Below, piece by piece: positions 60,660-64,000 of a stretch of 64,000 bases of DNA. Position numbers and translations under genes: made by a program. How positions within the stretch are numbered: the stretch's first letter is position 1; the number at the start of each line of letters is the position of its first letter. Where the stretch lies: contig CAVARE010000042.1 of assembly GCA_963591145.1 (NCBI GenBank), positions 1 through 64,000 of the forward strand, read 5' to 3'. The stretch comes from RGIG5612 sp963591145. Its GTDB lineage: Bacteria > Bacillota > Clostridia > Lachnospirales > Lachnospiraceae. The notes under the pieces were generated by a model. It was not told the origin of the DNA and ran no database searches. It worked only from the letters and a program-made list of their open reading frames with translations.

Positions 60660-60773
60660 CCTGTTATGTCATGAGTATAGTTATGGATTGCCCGGCACGC
60701 GTGCAGCAACTGCTTAAAATTGCCAGCGAGGAAGCTGCCATGCAGCTGACTGTGATGACTCCGACATAACAGG
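60660..60773. repeat. 114-bp element with 11-bp perfect inverted ends
   Basis: CCTGTTATGTC (60660-60670) and GACATAACAGG (60763-60773) are exact inverse complements. The interior is GC-richer and contains the palindrome GCACGCGTGC and other self-complementary words (GCAGC/GCTGC). No reading frame of note, and no second copy in this window. It lies between converging ileS and the LytTR gene. Structured RNA, small mobile relic, or terminator. Confidence 0.5.
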
Positions 60774-60796
60774 TAAAAAGGCTTGAAAGCCACCGT

Positions 60797-61288
60797 CTAT
60801 CTGATTGTGATGCATGTATCCTTAAGAACATCCTTCAGATGTTCAAGGTATGTTGCACCTATACTCAGCCTCTTGTCATCTCTCATGACAACGCAGCCAT
60901 CCACAACCATCTTGATATGATTAATTGACACAGCATATGATCTGTGAATTCGTACAAATCCGTATTTTTCAAGAATCTGCTTGACCTGGCTCCATCTGGC
61001 ATAAAAGCCGAATTCTCCGCTGCTGGCGCTGATATATTTCATTCGCCCAAAGGCCTCGACACAATAGATATTTTCAATGTCAAACAGCCTCATCTCGCCG
61101 CCCTTCGAAACTAACAGCCGGGATCTGATATTGGCGACGGTGTTTTTATAAACCAGATCGCCTAATAGGCGCCATACAATCTGATTTGTCGAATCATAAT
61201 CGAATATATAAGTGCGTTCTTCGGTACCAAATGATTCTAAAAATTCAGCTAACCCGACTTTTTCAAATGTTAATACTAAGTTGACCAT
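60797..61288 (-). CDS. LytTR-domain DNA-binding protein
   Basis: A 163-residue protein. The C-terminal 100 residues are a LytTR domain (LLVSKGGEMRLFDIENIYCVEAFGRMKYI, KYGFVRIHRSYAVSINHIKMV). The N-terminal 60 residues (MVNLVLTFEKVGLAEFLESFGTEERTYIFDY) are not a response-regulator receiver, so it is not a standard two-component regulator. Start is the ATG with GGGGGAG eight bases upstream; 17 codons more are open but unsupported. No histidine kinase is adjacent. LytTR regulators often control virulence, bacteriocin or quorum genes; the target is unknown. Confidence 0.85.
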   Translation of the reverse strand: MVNLVLTFEKVGLAEFLESFGTEERTYIFDYDSTNQIVWRLLGDLVYKNTVANIRSRLLVSKGGEMRLFDIENIYCVEAFGRMKYISASSGEFGFYARWSQVKQILEKYGFVRIHRSYAVSINHIKMVVDGCVVMRDDKRLSIGATYLEHLKDVLKDTCITIR

Positions 61289-61763
61289 CTTAAACTCCCC
61301 CTTAATGTTGGTGTCATAAGTCAACGTTGTCTTAGACATTTTATATAGTTTTCAAACTGCAGCCTCATTATCAGCTCCGCATCCTAAAGATTTGCCAGAA
61401 ACGCGTTCATACAAAATCATGCCATCACATCAGTATGAAATGGCATGATCATCTGGCTAAGCTAATCTTTAGTTTCCTTTAGTGCTGAATAACAGGGGGC
61501 AGTTTAACATTATTAACTCGTGATATGCCACAGACCTAAGGCATTAAGAATCACTGCGATACAGACCAGAGTTTAAGATAGACTATGACGATGATAGGTA
61601 ATGAACTGGAAATGTTACAGATATCGTTGATGATAATTTCTGAAGATAAAATATATTGTTAACAATATATTTGCCCAGAAAGCCGTAATTTAAACGAAAT
61701 AATTATTGGAATATTTCGTCACAAACGTTATAATTTCGCTAGAATTTCGTTCGGAGGCGGATT
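61289..61763. other. 475-base gap before the AAA-like/nuclease gene
   Basis: A long imperfect hairpin spans 61394-61456 (GCCAG..CTGGC outer, ATCATGCCAT/ATGGCATGAT inner). The region 61500-61690 shows nothing I recognise. The promoter and possible operator of the next gene lie at its right end. Confidence 0.5.
61694..61749 (+). promoter_or_regulatory. Promoter with repeated ATTTCG sites before the HTH-AAA-nuclease gene
   Basis: TTGGAA (61706-61711), 17-base spacer, TATAAT (61729-61734). An inverted repeat ACGAAATA/TATTTCGT (61694-61701, 61712-61719) straddles the -35 box, and ATTTCG recurs downstream at about 61733 and 61743. The downstream protein begins with an HTH domain, so self-regulation is possible. 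Confidence 0.55.
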
Positions 61764-63575
61764 ATGGAATATTTATCATGTGCAGATGCAGCCAAGGCAA
61801 TGAAGATTACTGTTCGCAGAATCCAACAGATGTGTAAGCAGGGGAAGATTCCAGGCGCAATAAAGGATGGCAGGATATGGAAAATTCCTGCAGCTGTCGC
61901 AATGGAGGATATATGTGAAGCAAGAAAGCCGCTTCCTATTGGCGTTTCGGATTTTAAGGCAGCCACCACCAATTATTATTATGTGGATAAGACTCTGATG
62001 ATCCGGGATTTTCTTGATATGAGACCTATGGTTTCACTTTTTACCCGTCCGCGGCGTTTTGGTAAGACGCTGAATATGGATATGCTGCGAGTATTTTTTG
62101 AAAATACATCTGAGGACACATCAATATATTTTAAGGACAAGCAGATATGGCAGTGTGGGGAGACTTATACTGAGCATCAAGGCAGATATCCGGTTATTTT
62201 TCTGACATTTAAGGATGTGAAATGTAAGACCTGGGAGGAAACATTTCAGAAAATCCGTAATCTGATAGCTATGGAATTTATGCGTCATAGCGAGTTGGAA
62301 GAAAGCCATGTCCTAAATGTATATGAAAAAGAGAGATATCATCGTCTTACAGCTGATAATGCAAATGAGGTTGACTGTCAGATGGGACTGCAGCTGTTAT
62401 CAATGCTGCTGCACAAGCATTATGAAAAAAAGTGCATAATCATTATTGACGAATATGATACCCCGATCCAGCAGGGATATGACTGTAATTTTTATTCAGA
62501 TGTCGTAAATTTCATGCGTAATTTCTTCTCTGGCGGCCTTAAGGATAATCCTCACCTGGCATTTGGATTTCTTACGGGAATTCTGCGTGTGGCTAAGGAA
62601 AGCATTTTCAGCGGTATGAATAATCTGAAGGTTGATTCGATACTGGATGATAACTATAGCGAGTACTTTGGTTTTACGTCAGATGAAGTGAAGGACATGT
62701 TGAAGTACTATGGCAAGGAAGACCGATTCCAGGAGGTTTGCGAATGGTATGATGGATACAGGTTCGGTGATACTGAGATTTTTAATCCGTGGTCTGTGGT
62801 TAATTATATTTCAGATAAATGCTTTCCGAAAGCGTTCTGGCAGTCTACCGGCAGCAATGAAATCATTGGGGATATTATTGCCGCGTCAACGCCTGAGGTT
62901 AAGGAGGATCTTTATAAACTGTTGTCAGGGGAGAAAATCACGACTTATGTGGACACCAGTGTAATCTACCCTGAGGTGCAGAACAATCCGTATAGTATCT
63001 ACAGTTTCCTTCTTGTGGCAGGCTATCTGAAGGTAGCGGAAATTTATCCGCAGAACGATGGAAACTTTATGTGTGATGTTGCGATTCCGAATAAAGAAAT
63101 TACATTTGTCTATGAGAAGGAGATCTTGAACAGGACAGATCAAAACAGCATTTCTATTTCTATCAATCAGGCGATTTTCTCTGGAGACGTACAAAAGCTC
63201 CAGGAGCTGCTGGAAGATTTTATGCTCAAGAGCATCTCATCTATGGATAGTGTTAATGAGGGATTTTATCACGGCATGATGCTGGGACTTTGTGCAGTGC
63301 TTGGCAGCAGATATCAGGTAAGGTCTAACAGAGAGTCCGGGTTGGGCAGATTTGACATTCAACTGGCACCTAAGATAAAGGGGATGCCGGGATTTATCTT
63401 CGAATTCAAATATACCAATGATGACAAAGCTGATCTGTCGGCATTGGCTGATAAAGCACTCAGGCAAATAGATGAGAAAAAATATGACACTGAGTTGCGA
63501 GGCTTAGGCGTCGGCTCAATTATAAAAATAGGCATCGCATTTCGCGGGAAGAATGCTGTGGTGAGGCAGGCGTGA
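61764..63575 (+). CDS. HTH + AAA-ATPase-like + PD-(D/E)XK nuclease-like protein
   Basis: A 603-residue three-part protein. Residues 1-50 are an excisionase/MerR-like helix-turn-helix (YLSCADAAKAMKITVRRIQQMCKQGKIPGAIKDGRIWKIP). About 56-330 is the AAA-ATPase_like family (PF09820): PIGVSDFKAATTNYYYVDKTLMI, the P-loop-type RPRRFGKTLNMDML, IIIIDEYDTPIQQGY and LTGILRVAKESIFSGMNN. The C-terminus is a DUF1703/PDDEXK_9 nuclease fold with GLGRFDIQLAP and GFIFEFKY. Such proteins are common, often in many copies, in gut anaerobes; no function is established. GGAGG lies upstream of the ATG. Stand-alone gene. Confidence 0.85.
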   Translation: MEYLSCADAAKAMKITVRRIQQMCKQGKIPGAIKDGRIWKIPAAVAMEDICEARKPLPIGVSDFKAATTNYYYVDKTLMIRDFLDMRPMVSLFTRPRRFGKTLNMDMLRVFFENTSEDTSIYFKDKQIWQCGETYTEHQGRYPVIFLTFKDVKCKTWEETFQKIRNLIAMEFMRHSELEESHVLNVYEKERYHRLTADNANEVDCQMGLQLLSMLLHKHYEKKCIIIIDEYDTPIQQGYDCNFYSDVVNFMRNFFSGGLKDNPHLAFGFLTGILRVAKESIFSGMNNLKVDSILDDNYSEYFGFTSDEVKDMLKYYGKEDRFQEVCEWYDGYRFGDTEIFNPWSVVNYISDKCFPKAFWQSTGSNEIIGDIIAASTPEVKEDLYKLLSGEKITTYVDTSVIYPEVQNNPYSIYSFLLVAGYLKVAEIYPQNDGNFMCDVAIPNKEITFVYEKEILNRTDQNSISISINQAIFSGDVQKLQELLEDFMLKSISSMDSVNEGFYHGMMLGLCAVLGSRYQVRSNRESGLGRFDIQLAPKIKGMPGFIFEFKYTNDDKADLSALADKALRQIDEKKYDTELRGLGVGSIIKIGIAFRGKNAVVRQA

Positions 63576-63689
63576 GCGGAGACCACAGGCAGATAGAGGC
63601 ACGTGACATGCATAAACTGACATAGTTTGCAGGCTGTTTTTCGCTATTTTTCAACAAATTTGCCCGCACTTTTTAGACAAATAAAGCGC

Positions 63690-63729
63690 TTGTCAATGCA
63701 AGGCGATTGTAATATAATGACGCGCGTCA
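63690..63729 (+). promoter_or_regulatory. Promoter of the solute-binding protein gene with two palindromes
   Basis: TTGTCA (63690-63695), 17-base spacer, TATAAT (63713-63718). TGACGCGCGTCA (63718-63729) is a perfect 12-bp palindrome at the expected transcription start and AAGCGCTT (63684-63691) overlaps the -35 box. Candidate operators; regulator unknown. Confidence 0.65.
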
Positions 63730-63767
63730 CAATTTAATATATGCGCGAAGCAGAAGGAAGGTTTACT

Positions 63768-64000
63768 ATGAAAAAACTTGTAACTTTTTGGCTGGTAATT
63801 GCAATCGTCACAGCGGCTGCACTCACTGTTTACGGAGGCACGAGCACAGACGATGAAGCTTCTAATTCTGTTGTTGTAGGCATATCACAGGATATCGACA
63901 GTCTTGACCCGCACAATGCGGTATATGCAGGAACCCGAGAAGTCTTGTTTAACCTGTTCGAAGGTCTGGTAAAGGCAACCTCTACCGGAAACGTCGAACC
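63768..64000 (+). CDS. Peptide/nickel-type ABC transporter solute-binding protein, N-terminal part
   Basis: The first 77 residues of a family-5 extracellular binding protein; the frame runs off the window. A basic start and hydrophobic stretch (KKLVTFWLVIAIVTAAALTVYGG) form an export signal. VVVGISQDIDSLDPHNAVYAGTREVLFNLFEGLVK is the typical beginning of the OppA/DppA/NikA fold. The expected lipobox cysteine is absent (LTVYGG), so membrane anchoring is unclear. AGGAAGG lies seven bases before the ATG. Confidence 0.88.
   Translation, partial: MKKLVTFWLVIAIVTAAALTVYGGTSTDDEASNSVVVGISQDIDSLDPHNAVYAGTREVLFNLFEGLVKATSTGNVE

Overview
The window is a chromosomal segment of a Gram-positive anaerobe of the Clostridia, most likely Lachnospiraceae; I cannot fix the genus. 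This rests on the gene set: formyl-THF synthetase, stand-alone AICAR transformylase with a PurO-type IMP cyclohydrolase, transketolase split in two genes, 2[4Fe-4S] ferredoxin, DUF1858 protein and ECF transporter S component. Regulation is also Firmicutes-like: a LexA (Cheo) box, a CIRCE element, a ZTP riboswitch, Shine-Dalgarno GGAGG and several TTG starts. I see no rRNA, tRNA, CRISPR array, insertion sequence or prophage. Most of the window is ordinary core genome; the novelty is mainly between the genes.

Layout. 1-1.3 kb: end of asnA and an ECF S component. 1.4-13.1 kb: an eight-gene minus-strand purine operon purE-purM-purN-purO-purH(AICARFT only)-purD-purL-fhs, led by a promoter and a ZTP riboswitch with terminator. 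It makes IMP and recharges formyl-THF for PurN and PurH. 13.2-16.5 kb: a DUF218 lipoprotein and a secreted 5'-nucleotidase-like protein. 16.8-20 kb: gpsA, a 56-residue ferredoxin, a DUF1858 redox protein, a MOSC protein and acetolactate decarboxylase. 20.2-27.9 kb: dnaX-ybaB-recR followed by a 1573-residue TPR/acidic/AAA protein. 28.3-30.1 kb: split transketolase. 30.3-36.5 kb: a CDP-alcohol phosphatidyltransferase, HU, rqcP-like S4 gene, divIC, tilS, hpt, ftsH. 36.7-41.8 kb: SOS-controlled uvrB-uvrA. 41.9-50 kb: YghO-like acetyltransferase, HD-hydrolase/kinase fusion, YgiQ radical SAM protein, Dus, ABC exporter. 50-60.6 kb: cysE, ispE, GntR regulator, heat-shock genes hsp20 (CIRCE) and dnaJ-like, murI, plsC, ileS. 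60.6-64 kb: LytTR regulator, an HTH/AAA-like/PD-(D/E)XK protein and the start of a peptide-binding protein.

The most interesting signal is two families of structured intergenic elements. Family A is an 84-nt imperfect hairpin with an almost invariant apical module (a tandem G-A step, a 6-bp stem and a 13-nt loop) and changing arms. It occurs at 3.1, 7.0 (interrupted), 12.3, 17.9 (half), 30.3 (minimal) and 46.8 kb. Family B is a roughly 160-nt multi-helix element ending in a terminator. It occurs before purL (nested in an A copy) and before the transketolase pair, where its 3' half is tandemly duplicated. In both families helices change sequence while pairing is kept, as expected for a functional RNA. 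I propose B as a candidate undescribed cis-regulatory RNA linked to nucleotide and pentose-phosphate supply.
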